Below are positions 29,555 through 39,192 of a stretch of DNA of 64,000 nt, piece after piece. This DNA comes from Flexivirga caeni. Its GTDB lineage: Bacteria > Actinomycetota > Actinomycetes > Actinomycetales > Dermatophilaceae. The stretch is taken from contig NZ_RJJQ01000022.1 in NCBI RefSeq assembly GCF_003724155.1, positions 19,434-83,433 of the forward strand. Direction: 5' to 3'. Within the stretch, counting starts at the first letter, position 1, and every line of letters begins with the position of its first letter. The notes below the pieces were generated by a model. That model was not told the origin of the DNA, did not search any database, and saw only the letters and a list, made by a program, of their open reading frames with translations. A program made the position numbers and the translations under genes.

Positions 29555-29599
29555 GAAACGGGCCCTGCGACACGCGATTGTTGTCACAGGACCCGTTTC
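29555..29599 (-). terminator. Hairpin downstream of fadB
   Basis: GAAACGGGCCCTG (29555-29567) pairs with CAGGACCCGTTTC (29587-29599), 12 of 13 bases. A shorter GACA/TGTC pair lies inside. It sits between the fadB stop and the MurA-type start, so it probably ends the fadAB transcript. Confidence 0.6.
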
Positions 29600-29628
29600 G
29601 GACCCGGAGTTTCCTACCTCGTGGTATG

Positions 29629-31734
29629 TCAGCCCGGCTGCGCGACGGAAGCCACGCCCGGTGCGAGGAATCGCGTGCCGGTGACCCGCTCACTGATGCC
29701 GGTCCGGTCCAGCAAGGGGGTGACCCCGCCGTTCCAGAACGGGAAGCCCGCACCGGTGATCATTGCCAGGTCGATGTCCTCCGGGGCCTGCACGACACCC
29801 TCGTCCAGCATCCGGCGGACCTCGTCGGCAAGTGATTCCAGAGCGCGCTCGCGCACCTGCTCCGCGGTGAGCGCCACCGGCGATTGGGGCGCTTGGAAGA
29901 GTTCCAGCGCCTTCGGGTCGATCGCGCCGTCGTTTCCGTAGAAGCTCGGGACCTTCGCCTCGACGATCCGGGCCAGGTTGGGCGACACGTAGAACCGGTC
30001 GGGGAAGGCCGCGGCGAGCGTCTCGCTGTTGTGCAGCGCGATCGCCGGGCCGACCAGGCTGATCAGCATGAACGGCGGCATCGGGGTGAGCCCGGCGAAC
30101 GCCTGCTCGACGACCTCGATCGGCGTGCCCTCGTCGACCATCCGGCCGGCGTCGCCCATGAACCGGCCGAGCAGCCGGTTGACCACGAACGACGGACTGT
30201 TCTTGACCAGGATGCTCGTCTTGCCCAGCCCGCGGGATGTGGCGAAAGCCGTTGCCAGCGTTGCGTCGTCGGTCGCGTCTCCGCGAATGATCTCCAGCAG
30301 CGGCATGATCGCGACCGGGTTGAAGAAGTGGAACCCGACGACCCGCTCCGGGTGCGCCAGCCCCGCTGCCATCTCGGTGATGTCGAGCGACGACGTGTTC
30401 GTGGCCAGCACGCATTCCGGTGTGACGACCGCTTCGACCTCGGCGAAGACCTGTTGCTTGACCGACATCTCCTCGAAGACTGCCTCGATCACGAAGTCGG
30501 CGTCGGCGAAGCCATCCTTGCTCGTCGAACCGGTGACCAGCGCCTTCAGCCGGTTCGCCCCGTCCGGCGACAGCCGGCCCTTGGCGAGGAGCTTGTCGAT
30601 CTCGTCGTGGGTGTAGGCGACGCCCTTGTCGACCCGTGCCTGGTCGAGGTCGGTGAGGATCACCGGAACCTTGAGCCTGCGCGCGAAGAGCAGTGCCATC
30701 TGGCTGGCCATCAGGCCCGCGCCCACGACACCGACCTTGGTGACCTTGCGGGCGAGCGACTTGTCAGGCGCACCCGCGGGACGCTTGGCGCGCTTCTGCA
30801 CCAGGTTGAACGCGTAGAGACCCGAACGCAATTCGTCGCTCATGATGAGGCCGGCGAGCGCCTGGTTCTCGGCCTCGAAGGCCTCCTCGCGCGTGGCGGT
30901 GCGTGCGCCGCGCATCAGCTCGATTGCCTTGTATGGCGCGGGCGCGGCCCCGCCGGTTCGCGCGTCCGCCTCGGCCCGGGCTTTGTCGAGCGGGCCGTCC
31001 CAGCCCGATTCGGAGGTGTCGACCGGAGCCCGATCCACGACCTCTTCGCCCTGGATGACCTTCGCAGCGAAGGCGAGCGAGTCCTCCAAGAAGGTCACCG
31101 GCTCCAGCAGCCGATCGGCCAGCCCGAGCTCGAAAGCGTTGGGGCCCTTGATCATCCGGTTCTGCGACAGCGGGTTCGTGACGATCAGCTGCGCGGCCTT
31201 CTCGGTGCCGATCAGGTGCGGCACCAGGTAGGTGCCGCCCCAGCCGGGGACGAGGCCGAGGAAGCACTCGGGCAGCGCGTAGGCCGGCACGTCCGAGGAG
31301 ATGGTGCGGTAGTCGGCATACAGCGCGATCTCGACACCGCCGCCCATCGACGCGCCGTTGACGAACCCGAAGGTCGGCACCGGCAGCGCCGAGATCTTGC
31401 TGAACGTGTCGTGACCGGCGCGCGCGATCTGCAGCGCCTGCTCCCGGTCGGTGATCGCCGGGATGCCGGTGATGTCCGCCCCAACCGCGAAGATGAACGG
31501 CTTGCCGGTGATGCCGACGCCGACGATCTCATGGTTGGTGGCACGTGTCCGCAGTTCGTCGAGCACGCCGCCCAGTTCGCCGAGGCCGTCCGGGCCGAAC
31601 GAGTTGGGCTTGGTGTGGTCGAAACCGTTGTCGAGCGTTATCAGCGCGAAAGTGCCTGCGCCATAAGGCAACTCGACGTCCTGCGCGTGTGCGTGCGTGA
31701 CGACCTCGTCGACCTGGGGGAGAGATTTGGTCAT
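29629..31734 (-). CDS. fadB: Fatty-acid oxidation multifunctional protein (enoyl-CoA hydratase / 3-hydroxyacyl-CoA dehydrogenase)
   Basis: A 701-residue protein. The N-terminal crotonase domain (to about residue 210) shows GKPFIFAVGADITGIPAI and FVNGASMGGGVEIALYADYR with the catalytic Glu region. From about residue 330 comes the NAD-binding domain (KVGVVGAGLMASQMALLFAR), then VLATNTSSLDI and GFHFFNPVAIMPLLEII with the catalytic His. ATG 31734 overlaps the thiolase stop, so it follows fadA in one operon for beta-oxidation. The frame is open upstream, but that overlaps fadA. Confidence 0.94.
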   Translation of the reverse strand: MTKSLPQVDEVVTHAHAQDVELPYGAGTFALITLDNGFDHTKPNSFGPDGLGELGGVLDELRTRATNHEIVGVGITGKPFIFAVGADITGIPAITDREQALQIARAGHDTFSKISALPVPTFGFVNGASMGGGVEIALYADYRTISSDVPAYALPECFLGLVPGWGGTYLVPHLIGTEKAAQLIVTNPLSQNRMIKGPNAFELGLADRLLEPVTFLEDSLAFAAKVIQGEEVVDRAPVDTSESGWDGPLDKARAEADARTGGAAPAPYKAIELMRGARTATREEAFEAENQALAGLIMSDELRSGLYAFNLVQKRAKRPAGAPDKSLARKVTKVGVVGAGLMASQMALLFARRLKVPVILTDLDQARVDKGVAYTHDEIDKLLAKGRLSPDGANRLKALVTGSTSKDGFADADFVIEAVFEEMSVKQQVFAEVEAVVTPECVLATNTSSLDITEMAAGLAHPERVVGFHFFNPVAIMPLLEIIRGDATDDATLATAFATSRGLGKTSILVKNSPSFVVNRLLGRFMGDAGRMVDEGTPIEVVEQAFAGLTPMPPFMLISLVGPAIALHNSETLAAAFPDRFYVSPNLARIVEAKVPSFYGNDGAIDPKALELFQAPQSPVALTAEQVRERALESLADEVRRMLDEGVVQAPEDIDLAMITGAGFPFWNGGVTPLLDRTGISERVTGTRFLAPGVASVAQPG

Positions 31735-32960
31735 CAGGCGGCTCCTTCGCTGACGCTGCTGACGTAGTCCGGATGGTGCGGGTTCTCCCAGATGACGGCG
31801 CCGCCCATGCCGATGCCGATGCACATCGCGGTGAGTCCGTAACGAACTTCGGGGTGCTCGGCGAACTCGCGGGACAGCTGCGTCATCAGGCGCACCCCGG
31901 ACGAGGCGAGCGGGTGGCCGGTGGCGATCGCACCGCCATACGGGTTGACGCGCGGGTCGTCGTCGGCGATGCCGAAATGATCGAGGAAGGCCAGCACCTG
32001 CACGGCGAAGGCCTCGTTGAGCTCGAACAGCCCGATGTCGCTGATGTCAAGTCCGGCGTGGTCCAGCGCCTTCTCCGTGGCGGGGACGGGGCCGATGCCC
32101 ATGACCTCCGGCTCGACGCCGACGAAGGCGTAGGTGACCAGGCGCATGCCGACCGGCAAACCGAGATCAGTCGCGGCGCGCTCGGAGGCCAGCAGGCAGG
32201 CGGTGGCACCGTCGTTGAGGCCGGCCGCGTTGCCGGCCGTCACGCGGCCGTGTGGGCGGAACGGCGTCTTCAGCTGAGCGAGGTCTTCGACGGTCGTGCC
32301 GGGTCGTGGTGGTTCGTCGGCGGTCGCGAGGCCCCATCCCTTCTCGGCATGGCGGGTCGCCACCGGCACCAGGTCGGGCTGGATCTTGCCATCGGCGTAT
32401 GCCGCGGCCAGCTTGTCCTGGCTGCCGACCGCGAAGGCGTCGCAGCGTTCCTTGGTGAGCTGCGGGAAGCGGTCGTGCAGGTTCTCAGCCGTCTCGCCCA
32501 TGACGAGTGCGGAGGGATCGACCAGCTTCTCGGCGATGATGCGCGGGTTGGGGTCGACGCCCTCGCCCATCGGGTGCCGTCCCATGTGCTCCACGCCACC
32601 GGCGATGGCGATGTCGTAGGCGCCGAAGGCGATGCCGGACGCGGTATTGGTGACGGCTGTCATCGCACCCGCGCACATGCGGTCGATCGAGTAGCCGGGC
32701 GTCGACTTGGGCAGACCGGCGAGCAGCGCGGCGACGCGGCCGAGGGTGAGCCCCTGGTCGCCGATCTGCGTGGTGGCGGCGATGGCGACCTCTTCGACCT
32801 TGGCCGGGTCGAGGCCGGGCTGGCGGCGAAGGAGTTCGCGAATGCATTTGATGACCAGGTCGTCGGCGCGGGTCTGGGCGTAGATGCCCTTGTCACCGGC
32901 CTTGCCGAACGGCGTGCGGACACCGTCGACGAAGACGACCTCAGAGAGCGTGCGGGGCAC
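31734..32960 (-). CDS. fadA: Acetyl-CoA C-acyltransferase (thiolase)
   Basis: A 408-residue thiolase that cleaves 3-ketoacyl-CoA in beta-oxidation. GTG 32960 follows GGGAGG. The nucleophilic Cys is in SIDRMCAGAMTAV near residue 96, the His in NPYGGAIATGHPLASSG near 355 and the second Cys in TAMCIGIGMGGA near 386. It partners with the adjacent fadB. The rnd gene ends 52 bp upstream on the same strand. Confidence 0.94.
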   Translation of the reverse strand: MPRTLSEVVFVDGVRTPFGKAGDKGIYAQTRADDLVIKCIRELLRRQPGLDPAKVEEVAIAATTQIGDQGLTLGRVAALLAGLPKSTPGYSIDRMCAGAMTAVTNTASGIAFGAYDIAIAGGVEHMGRHPMGEGVDPNPRIIAEKLVDPSALVMGETAENLHDRFPQLTKERCDAFAVGSQDKLAAAYADGKIQPDLVPVATRHAEKGWGLATADEPPRPGTTVEDLAQLKTPFRPHGRVTAGNAAGLNDGATACLLASERAATDLGLPVGMRLVTYAFVGVEPEVMGIGPVPATEKALDHAGLDISDIGLFELNEAFAVQVLAFLDHFGIADDDPRVNPYGGAIATGHPLASSGVRLMTQLSREFAEHPEVRYGLTAMCIGIGMGGAVIWENPHHPDYVSSVSEGAA

Positions 32961-33011
32961 GGTGCCTCCCGAGGATGAGACGAGTTGATGAGTCGACTCT
33001 AACCCGCGTTG

Positions 33012-34277
33012 TTACTCGTCGGTAACAGGGGCTACCGCTGCGGCTTCCAGCAGGAGCGGCGTGACGATGTCGATCTGCCACGGCCGCGCTCCGAGGGAGG
33101 CAAGCTGGTGGCGAATCGTCTTGTCGTTAAACGGTTCTGGGGGAGTCCACAGAACGCGTCGCAGAGTGTCGGGTGTCAGCAGGTTTTCCAGAGGGACCTG
33201 GTGCTGCTCCGCAAACACGGTCAGTCCGTCGCGGACGAAGCCCAGTCGCGCGGCGGCCTTCGGGTTGCGGTCGGACCACGCACGCTGCGGTGGTGGTGCG
33301 TCGCTGGGCACGGTCGCCGGTGGCAGCTGCTCCTGGCGCATCGACCCGACGCGCGCGATCGCGTCGAGCCAGCGGTCGGCATACCGGGTGAGCCCGCGTT
33401 CGGCGATGCGGGCGCGGCTGCGGGCGGTGCCGCGCAGGGGGTCGGCGGCGTGGCGCAGGGCCGCGACGTCGCGCGGCGCGCGATTGGCCAGCTCCACGAT
33501 GGTCGCGTCCGGCAGAATCCGGCCCGGCGCGGTATCGGTCTCCTGCGCGATGGCGTCGCGGGTCAGCCACAGCTCGCGGACCATGGCGATGGCCCGCTTG
33601 TCCTTGATGCGGTGCATGCCGGACGTGCGACGCCAGGGGTCGGTGCGCTGGGGCGGGCCGGCGAAGCTGGTGAGCGCGGCGAAGTCCTGCAGTGCCCAGT
33701 CGAGCTTGCCCTGTTCCTGCAGGTCGGCGCGCAGCCGGTCGCGCACGTCGACCAGCACCTCCACGTCGAGGGCGGCATAGGTCAGCCACGGCTCGGGGAG
33801 CGGGCGGGTGGACCAGTCGACGGCGGAATGCTCCTTGGCCAGCGTGATCCCGAGGTAATGCTCGACCACGGCTGCCAGGCCGACGCGCGGCAGTCCTGCC
33901 AGGCGGGAGCCCAGCTCGGTGTCGAACAAGGTGTGCGGGTGCAGCCCGACCTCGGCCAGGCACGGGAGGTCCTGTGTCGCGGCGTGCAGCACCCACTCGG
34001 CATCGCCGATCGCGTCCTGGAGCGGCGTGAGGTCGGGCAGCGCGATCGGGTCGATCAGAAAGGTGCCGGCGCCTTCGCGTCGCAGCTGGACGAGGTAGGC
34101 GCGCCCGCCGTAGCGGTAGCCCGCGGCGCGTTCGGCGTCGAGTGCCACCGGCCCGTCGGCTGCGGCGATCGCGTCCGCGGCGCGCTGCAGGGTGCGTTCG
34201 TCCGTGACGACGTCCGGTATGCCGGCGGCCGGCGCCGTCAGGACGGGGTAGTCGGGCTGGCTGTCGTCGGCCGTCAT
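33012..34277 (-). CDS. rnd: Ribonuclease D-type 3'-5' exonuclease with HRDC domain
   Basis: A 421-residue DEDD exonuclease starting at ATG 34277, overlapping the DUF3000 stop by 4 bp. The exonuclease domain has PVALDAERAAGYRYGGRAYL (DxE, near residue 48), LHAATQDLPCL and TYAALDVEVLVDV. An HRDC domain covers about residues 215-300 (RELWLTRDAIAQETDTAPGR). It probably acts in RNA trimming. The DUF3000-rnd-thiolase-fadB order is common in actinobacteria. Confidence 0.88.
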   Translation of the reverse strand: MTADDSQPDYPVLTAPAAGIPDVVTDERTLQRAADAIAAADGPVALDAERAAGYRYGGRAYLVQLRREGAGTFLIDPIALPDLTPLQDAIGDAEWVLHAATQDLPCLAEVGLHPHTLFDTELGSRLAGLPRVGLAAVVEHYLGITLAKEHSAVDWSTRPLPEPWLTYAALDVEVLVDVRDRLRADLQEQGKLDWALQDFAALTSFAGPPQRTDPWRRTSGMHRIKDKRAIAMVRELWLTRDAIAQETDTAPGRILPDATIVELANRAPRDVAALRHAADPLRGTARSRARIAERGLTRYADRWLDAIARVGSMRQEQLPPATVPSDAPPPQRAWSDRNPKAAARLGFVRDGLTVFAEQHQVPLENLLTPDTLRRVLWTPPEPFNDKTIRHQLASLGARPWQIDIVTPLLLEAAAVAPVTDE

Positions 34278-34861
34278 CGGCGCTGGCCGGGCAGTGCGAC
34301 GACTCCGTCCGGCAGCGGCGGCAGACCGGCGACGGTCGACAGCAGGTCGGTCCAGGCGGCCAGGTGCGTGCCGAGATCGGGATCGGTGGGCGTCCAGGAG
34401 GCGCGGATCTCGATCTCGACGGTGCCGCCGTCCTCGGCCAGAGATCCGAAGCCCTCGGACAGGACCCGGGTGACGGTGCCGGCCTCGGCCCGGAAGTGTG
34501 CACCGCCGTCCCGCAGGGAGTCCATCAGCCAGCTCCAGCCCACCTGCCCGAGCAACGGGTCGGCGCCGGTCTCGGCCTCCAGCTCGGCCCGGGCGAACGT
34601 CACCACGCGCCACGAACCTTCCCACGGCTCAGGGAAATCCGGGTCGTGCAGCACGACGAACCGGCCGGTCGCCAGCTCTGCCTCGTCATCGTCGACAGTG
34701 CTGCACACGTCGGCTGTCATCGCCAGCGAATAGGGTGCGATGCGGCCCGGCGCGGGCACTTCGGTCAGTCGGACCTCCGGACGGAGCCGGACGGTCTGCA
34801 ACGTGCGAACTGCCTGCTGGAAGTCCGGTGCCGCCGCGCCACCAAGGTCATGAGTGCCCAC
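34274..34861 (-). CDS. DUF3000 domain-containing protein
   Basis: A 195-residue protein of unknown function conserved in actinobacteria (FQQAVRTLQTVRLRPEVRLT, EPWEGSWRVVTFARAELEAE). I prefer GTG 34861 (MGTHDLGGAAAPDFQQ). A -10-like TAGGGT lies 7 bp upstream and there is no ribosome site, suggesting a leaderless start; GTG 34870 is the alternative. It leads the rnd-fadA-fadB string. Confidence 0.85.
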   Translation of the reverse strand: MGTHDLGGAAAPDFQQAVRTLQTVRLRPEVRLTEVPAPGRIAPYSLAMTADVCSTVDDDEAELATGRFVVLHDPDFPEPWEGSWRVVTFARAELEAETGADPLLGQVGWSWLMDSLRDGGAHFRAEAGTVTRVLSEGFGSLAEDGGTVEIEIRASWTPTDPDLGTHLAAWTDLLSTVAGLPPLPDGVVALPGQRR

Positions 34862-34990
34862 ATACAGCACCCTAAGTCGTACAAGCCTTCGATCGCTGGA
34901 TCTGCGCGCGGCGGGTCGCCATCACCGGCCACGCCGACCGGCTCCCGGCGCGTGCGACGATGTCCCGATGACGCGAGTAGGCCGCAGCTG

Positions 34991-35830
34991 ATGGGTGCGT
35001 TGCTGGCCATCGTGTCGAGCGTCTCATGGGGTTCGTCGGATTTTGTCGGAGGCCTGCTCAGCAAGCGAATCGCTCCGCTGCGGGTGGTCGTCTGCTCGCA
35101 GGGCTCGGCATTCCTGGTCATGTGCGTGTTGTTCGGAGTGCGGCTCGCGACCGTGGGGGCACCGTCCGGGCACGCGTGGCTCTGGGGCATCGCCGCGGGG
35201 CTGGCGAACGCGCTCGGCCTCGCCTGTCTCTACGCGGGGCTGTCCGTCGGCACCATGGGAGTCGTCTCTCCGATCGCGTCGCTCGGTGTCGTCGTGCCGG
35301 TCGTGATGGGGTTGCTGACCGGCGATTCGTTCGGCCTTCTCGTCGGTCTCGGCCTTCTGCTGGCCATGTCGGGTGCCGTGCTGGCCGCCGGCCCGGAATT
35401 CTCCGGTCGGATCTCGCGGTTGCCGGTGGTGCTCGCGGCCTGTGCCGCGCTCGGGCTCGGGTCGTCGCTCTACTTCGTGCACCTCGCGGCCGGCCAGAGC
35501 GTCGTCCCGACGCTGTGGCTGATGCGGCTGGTGAGCGTGGTCGAGCTGCTCGTCATCTGGCGGCTGCTGCCGCGCGCCGCCGCCGGCGCGTCTCCCGCGT
35601 CCCGCGACCTGCCCGCGATTTTCCTGCTCGGTTGCGGTGACCTGACGGCGACGGCGCTCTTCGGGCTGGCTTCGCAGCGCACGCAGGTGAGTCTGGCGAG
35701 CGTGCTGGCGTCGCTCTACCCGGTGGCGACTCTCCTGCTGGCACGGTTCGTGCTGCACGAGCGGATGCGGGCAGTGCAGACTGCCGGCGTCGGTATGGCG
35801 CTCCTCGGCGTCGTCCTCGTCGTCAGCTGA
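34991..35830 (+). CDS. EamA/DMT family transporter
   Basis: A 279-residue membrane protein with ten hydrophobic helices in two repeated halves ([40 protein letters not shown] is the typical second EamA repeat end). The substrate is unknown; drug/metabolite exporters of this family move small metabolites. The start is ATG 34991, with no strong ribosome site. It stands alone, upstream of hemE. Confidence 0.87.
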   Translation: MGALLAIVSSVSWGSSDFVGGLLSKRIAPLRVVVCSQGSAFLVMCVLFGVRLATVGAPSGHAWLWGIAAGLANALGLACLYAGLSVGTMGVVSPIASLGVVVPVVMGLLTGDSFGLLVGLGLLLAMSGAVLAAGPEFSGRISRLPVVLAACAALGLGSSLYFVHLAAGQSVVPTLWLMRLVSVVELLVIWRLLPRAAAGASPASRDLPAIFLLGCGDLTATALFGLASQRTQVSLASVLASLYPVATLLLARFVLHERMRAVQTAGVGMALLGVVLVVS

Positions 35831-35873
35831 CCCGGACGGTGCAACCGGGCTGACAACTGGGAGGATTCGTCGT

Positions 35874-36911
35874 GTGACCCACCCTGATCCACGCGACAGC
35901 GACCTGGTGCGCGCCGCCCGCGGCCTGCCGACCTCACGTACTCCGGTCTGGTTCATGCGGCAGGCGGGCCGGTCCCTGCCCGAATACCGCGAGGTGCGTG
36001 CCGACGTGCCGATGCTGCAGGCGTGCCGCACTCCCGAGCTCGTCTGCGAGATCACCATGCAGCCGGTGCGCCGGCACGGCGTCGACGCGGCGATCTTCTT
36101 CAGCGACATCGTGGTGCCGCTGGCTGCTGCGGGTGTCGGTGTGGAGATCAAGGCCGGTGTCGGTCCCGTGGTCGCGCACCCCGTCCGCACGGCCGCCGAC
36201 GTCGCAGCCCTGCCGGAACTGGACGCGTCGCAGCTGGACGACGTCGCGCAGTCCGTGCGGTTGCTGAACGTGGAGTTGGGCGGCACGCCGCTGATCGGCT
36301 TCGCCGGCGCACCGTTCACCCTCGCCAGCTACCTGGTCGAGGGTGGTCCGTCGAAGAACCTCGAGCACACCAAGGCACTGATGTATGGCGCGCCCGGGGT
36401 ATGGGATGCGTTGTGCGCCAAGCTCGCTCGCATATCCGGCACCTTCCTGCGAGTGCAGGCAGAGGCGGGCGCCAGCGCCATACAGCTCTTCGACTCGTGG
36501 GTGGGCGCGCTGCCGCTGACCGATTACCGGCGGTTCGTGCAGCCGCACTCGGCGGTCGCGCTCGCGGCGGTGGCCGATCTGGACGTCCCACGCATCCATT
36601 TCGGTGTCGGCACCGGCGAGCTACTCGCTGCCATGGGAGAAGCCGGTGCGGACGTCGTGGGCGTCGACTACCGGGTGTCTCTCGACGAGGCAGCGCGGCG
36701 GGTCGGGTCGTCATACAGCCTGCAGGGCAACCTGGACCCGGCGCTGCTCTTCGCGCCCTGGGAACCGCTCGAGGCGAAAGTGCGCGAGATCCTGGCGGCC
36801 GGGAAGGCAGCCCGCGGGCACATCTTCAACCTCGGGCACGGGGTGCTGCCGAGCACGGATCCGGACGTGCTGACGCGGGTCGTGGAGCTGGTGCATTCGG
36901 CGTCGTCGTGA
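35874..36911 (+). CDS. hemE: Uroporphyrinogen decarboxylase
   Basis: A 345-residue enzyme converting uroporphyrinogen III to coproporphyrinogen III. GTG 35874 follows GGGAGGA. Signatures are [18 protein letters not shown] near residue 23, [20 protein letters not shown] near 79 (catalytic Asp), [17 protein letters not shown] near 143, and [14 protein letters not shown] near the C-terminus. hemY and hemQ follow 3.5 kb downstream. Its last 86 bp overlap the convergent yczE-like gene. Confidence 0.95.
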   Translation: MTHPDPRDSDLVRAARGLPTSRTPVWFMRQAGRSLPEYREVRADVPMLQACRTPELVCEITMQPVRRHGVDAAIFFSDIVVPLAAAGVGVEIKAGVGPVVAHPVRTAADVAALPELDASQLDDVAQSVRLLNVELGGTPLIGFAGAPFTLASYLVEGGPSKNLEHTKALMYGAPGVWDALCAKLARISGTFLRVQAEAGASAIQLFDSWVGALPLTDYRRFVQPHSAVALAAVADLDVPRIHFGVGTGELLAAMGEAGADVVGVDYRVSLDEAARRVGSSYSLQGNLDPALLFAPWEPLEAKVREILAAGKAARGHIFNLGHGVLPSTDPDVLTRVVELVHSASS

Positions 36912-37551
36912 CCGGCCGGTCGAGCGGCACGACGAGGAAGCGCAGGAAGAATTGCACGAGCGGCCCGATCGCCACGGCATAGAGCACCGTCCCGATGCCG
37001 ACGACGCCGCCGAGCAGCCAGCCGACGACCAGCACGCTGAGCTCGAGCGTGGTGCGGACCAGCCGCAGGCTGATGCCGGTGCGGCGGTGGAGGCCGGTCA
37101 TCAGCCCGTCGCGCGGCCCCGGGCCGAGCTGGCTGCCGATGTAGAGTGCACCGCCGATCCCGTTGATCACCAACGCGATCGGCAGCATCGCGATGCGCAG
37201 GCCGAGGGCGAGTCCGGTCGGGATCACCGCCAGGAAGACATCGGTGGCGATGCCGATCCAGATCGCGTTGGCGATGGTGCCGAGACCTGGCCACTGACGC
37301 AACGGGATCCACAGCAGCAGCACCGGGACGCTGACCAGGATCACCGTGGTGCCGAAGTCGAGACCGAGGTGGCGTGCGACGCCGTAGTGCAGCACGTCCC
37401 ACGGGTCGAGGCCGAGTCCGGCCCGCACGAAGAGCGCCATTGCGAGCCCGTAGAGGCTCAGGCCGGCGAAGAGCCGGACCAGGCGGCTGGGCAGCTTCCC
37501 GGCGCGGACCTGGTCGCGAGGGGAGAGGGATGCGAGGAGCGGTGTCGCCAT
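36826..37551 (-). CDS. yczE: YczE/YitT family membrane protein
   Basis: A 241-residue protein from ATG 37551 ([20 protein letters not shown]) with five or six hydrophobic helices ([40 protein letters not shown]). The function is unknown. It is divergent from a MocR-type regulator, a pairing known for yczE in Bacillus-type bacteria and actinobacteria. The Pro/Ala-rich last ~28 residues are encoded antisense to hemE. Confidence 0.8.
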   Translation of the reverse strand: MATPLLASLSPRDQVRAGKLPSRLVRLFAGLSLYGLAMALFVRAGLGLDPWDVLHYGVARHLGLDFGTTVILVSVPVLLLWIPLRQWPGLGTIANAIWIGIATDVFLAVIPTGLALGLRIAMLPIALVINGIGGALYIGSQLGPGPRDGLMTGLHRRTGISLRLVRTTLELSVLVVGWLLGGVVGIGTVLYAVAIGPLVQFFLRFLVVPLDRPVTTTPNAPAPRPASARPDPCSAAPRARG

Positions 37552-37675
37552 ACGATCAGCATCGACGTTCAGTGGCCTTGCCGAAAAGAGCCAATCGGCG
37601 ACGAGTGGTCTGGTCGAGCGGCTCATGGCGCCAGGTGGACTTGTTCGAAGCAGCCATTGCGCGCAGAGTGGTGGC

Positions 37676-39079
37676 ATGGACCGACGCATCTCCGCACGCC
37701 GCCTCGGCGAACTGCTCGATGACCGGGGAGCCGGGCGCCCGGCATACCAGTGGCTGGCCGACGGCGTGCGGCAACTCGTCGCCGACGGCCGCCTGCTGCA
37801 CGACACGCGGCTGCCCAGCGAACGCGAGCTCGTCGGCGAACTGGGTGTCAGCCGGACGACGGTGACCCGGGCGTATGGCGTCCTCCGCGACCGCGGATTC
37901 GCTTCTGCCAGACAGGGTTCCGGCACTGTGGTGCAGGTGCCAGGCGGTCCGGTCGCGGGCGGCGGAGAGCCGCTCCCGACCGGGCCGGTCCAGCCGATCG
38001 ACGTCGACGCGATCGACCTGACCTGCTCCGCGCCGCCGGCGGCGCCCGGGCTCGCCAGCGCGTATGCGCGCGCCGTCGAGCGGATGCCGTCCTTCGTCGC
38101 GGGTGCCGGCTACTTTCCGCTCGGGATCAGCGAGTTGCGCGAGGCGATCGCCGACCGCTTCGTGGCGCGTGGAGTGCCGACCGATCCCGACCAGGTGATC
38201 GTCACGACCGGGGCGCTCGCGGCGCTTGCCGCGGTGTTCCGTGCGGTGCTGCGCCGTGGCGACCCGGTGGTGGTCGAGAGCCCGACCTACCCGAACGCGC
38301 TCAGCACGCTCCAGCACGCCGGTGCGCGCGTTGTCGGTGCGCCGCTCATACCTGCTGATCGCGACGAAGTGACCGCGGTGCACCGGCGGGTCGGTGCTCG
38401 AATGATGCTGGCGATGCCGGACTTTCACAATCCGACCGGTTTGGTCTGGTCGGAGTCGGACCGTGACCGCGTTGCCCGCGTATGGCGCGAGGCCGGTGCC
38501 ATCGGACTGGTCGACGAGACGATGAGCGAAACCTGGCTGGACGCGGAGCCGGACGTCCGGCCGATGGCTGCCCATGCGCCCGACTGCGTGACCGTGGGGA
38601 GTGCCTCCAAGACCCTCTGGGGCGGTCTGCGGATCGGCTGGATCCGCGCGCCGCACGCGCTGATCGGTGCGATCGCACGGGCGCGCACCAGTCTCGATCT
38701 GGGCGCGCCGGTGCTCGAACAGCTCGTCGTGGCAGACCAATTGGAGCGTGGCGGTGGTCTGTCTGCCGAGTCCCGCCGTCGCCTCATCGCAGCGCGTGCC
38801 GCGTTGCTTCGGCTCGGCGAGCGGTGTCCCGGCTGGGAGGTCGACACACCATCCGGCGGACTGAATCTGTGGTGGCGGTTGCCGCAGCCGCGATCGACCG
38901 CGCTCGTTGCGGTGGCGGAGCGGCACGGCGTGCTGCTCGCCCCGGGGTCGCTCTTCGCGGTCGACGGGGCGGGACTCGAGGCGCGGGTGCGCACGCCATA
39001 CGCTGTGGACGAGCTTGTCGCTGCCGAGGCGGTCGATCGCATCGCGGCCGCGTGGGCGCAGGTGTCCTCGGCGCAGTGA
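37676..39079 (+). CDS. MocR-type regulator (GntR HTH fused to class I aminotransferase)
   Basis: A 467-residue PLP-dependent regulator. ATG 37676 begins MDRRISARRLGELL. The winged HTH covers about residues 15-85 (LPSERELVGELGVSRTTVTR, YGVLRDRGFASARQGSGTVV). The aminotransferase-like domain follows from ~110 with the PLP lysine in TVGSASKTLWGGLRIGWIR near residue 312. It probably controls the divergent yczE gene. The 125-bp shared interval has three GTGG(C/T/A)CT-like direct repeats near 37570, 37606 and 37635; these are candidate sites only. Confidence 0.9.
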   Translation: MDRRISARRLGELLDDRGAGRPAYQWLADGVRQLVADGRLLHDTRLPSERELVGELGVSRTTVTRAYGVLRDRGFASARQGSGTVVQVPGGPVAGGGEPLPTGPVQPIDVDAIDLTCSAPPAAPGLASAYARAVERMPSFVAGAGYFPLGISELREAIADRFVARGVPTDPDQVIVTTGALAALAAVFRAVLRRGDPVVVESPTYPNALSTLQHAGARVVGAPLIPADRDEVTAVHRRVGARMMLAMPDFHNPTGLVWSESDRDRVARVWREAGAIGLVDETMSETWLDAEPDVRPMAAHAPDCVTVGSASKTLWGGLRIGWIRAPHALIGAIARARTSLDLGAPVLEQLVVADQLERGGGLSAESRRRLIAARAALLRLGERCPGWEVDTPSGGLNLWWRLPQPRSTALVAVAERHGVLLAPGSLFAVDGAGLEARVRTPYAVDELVAAEAVDRIAAAWAQVSSAQ

Positions 39080-39192
39080 TCGTCTGCAGGACGTCAGCTG
39101 AGCTTCAATTCTGTGTAAACATTTGTCATTAAAACTTTCGGCGCGTGGGTGATTTCCGCAAATCTGTCAGGAGGACGACGAAAGGAACCCCC

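Noticed and set aside
29884..31767. A 627-codon plus-strand frame over fadB
   Set aside because: It is a GC-bias shadow, and fadB motifs are unambiguous.
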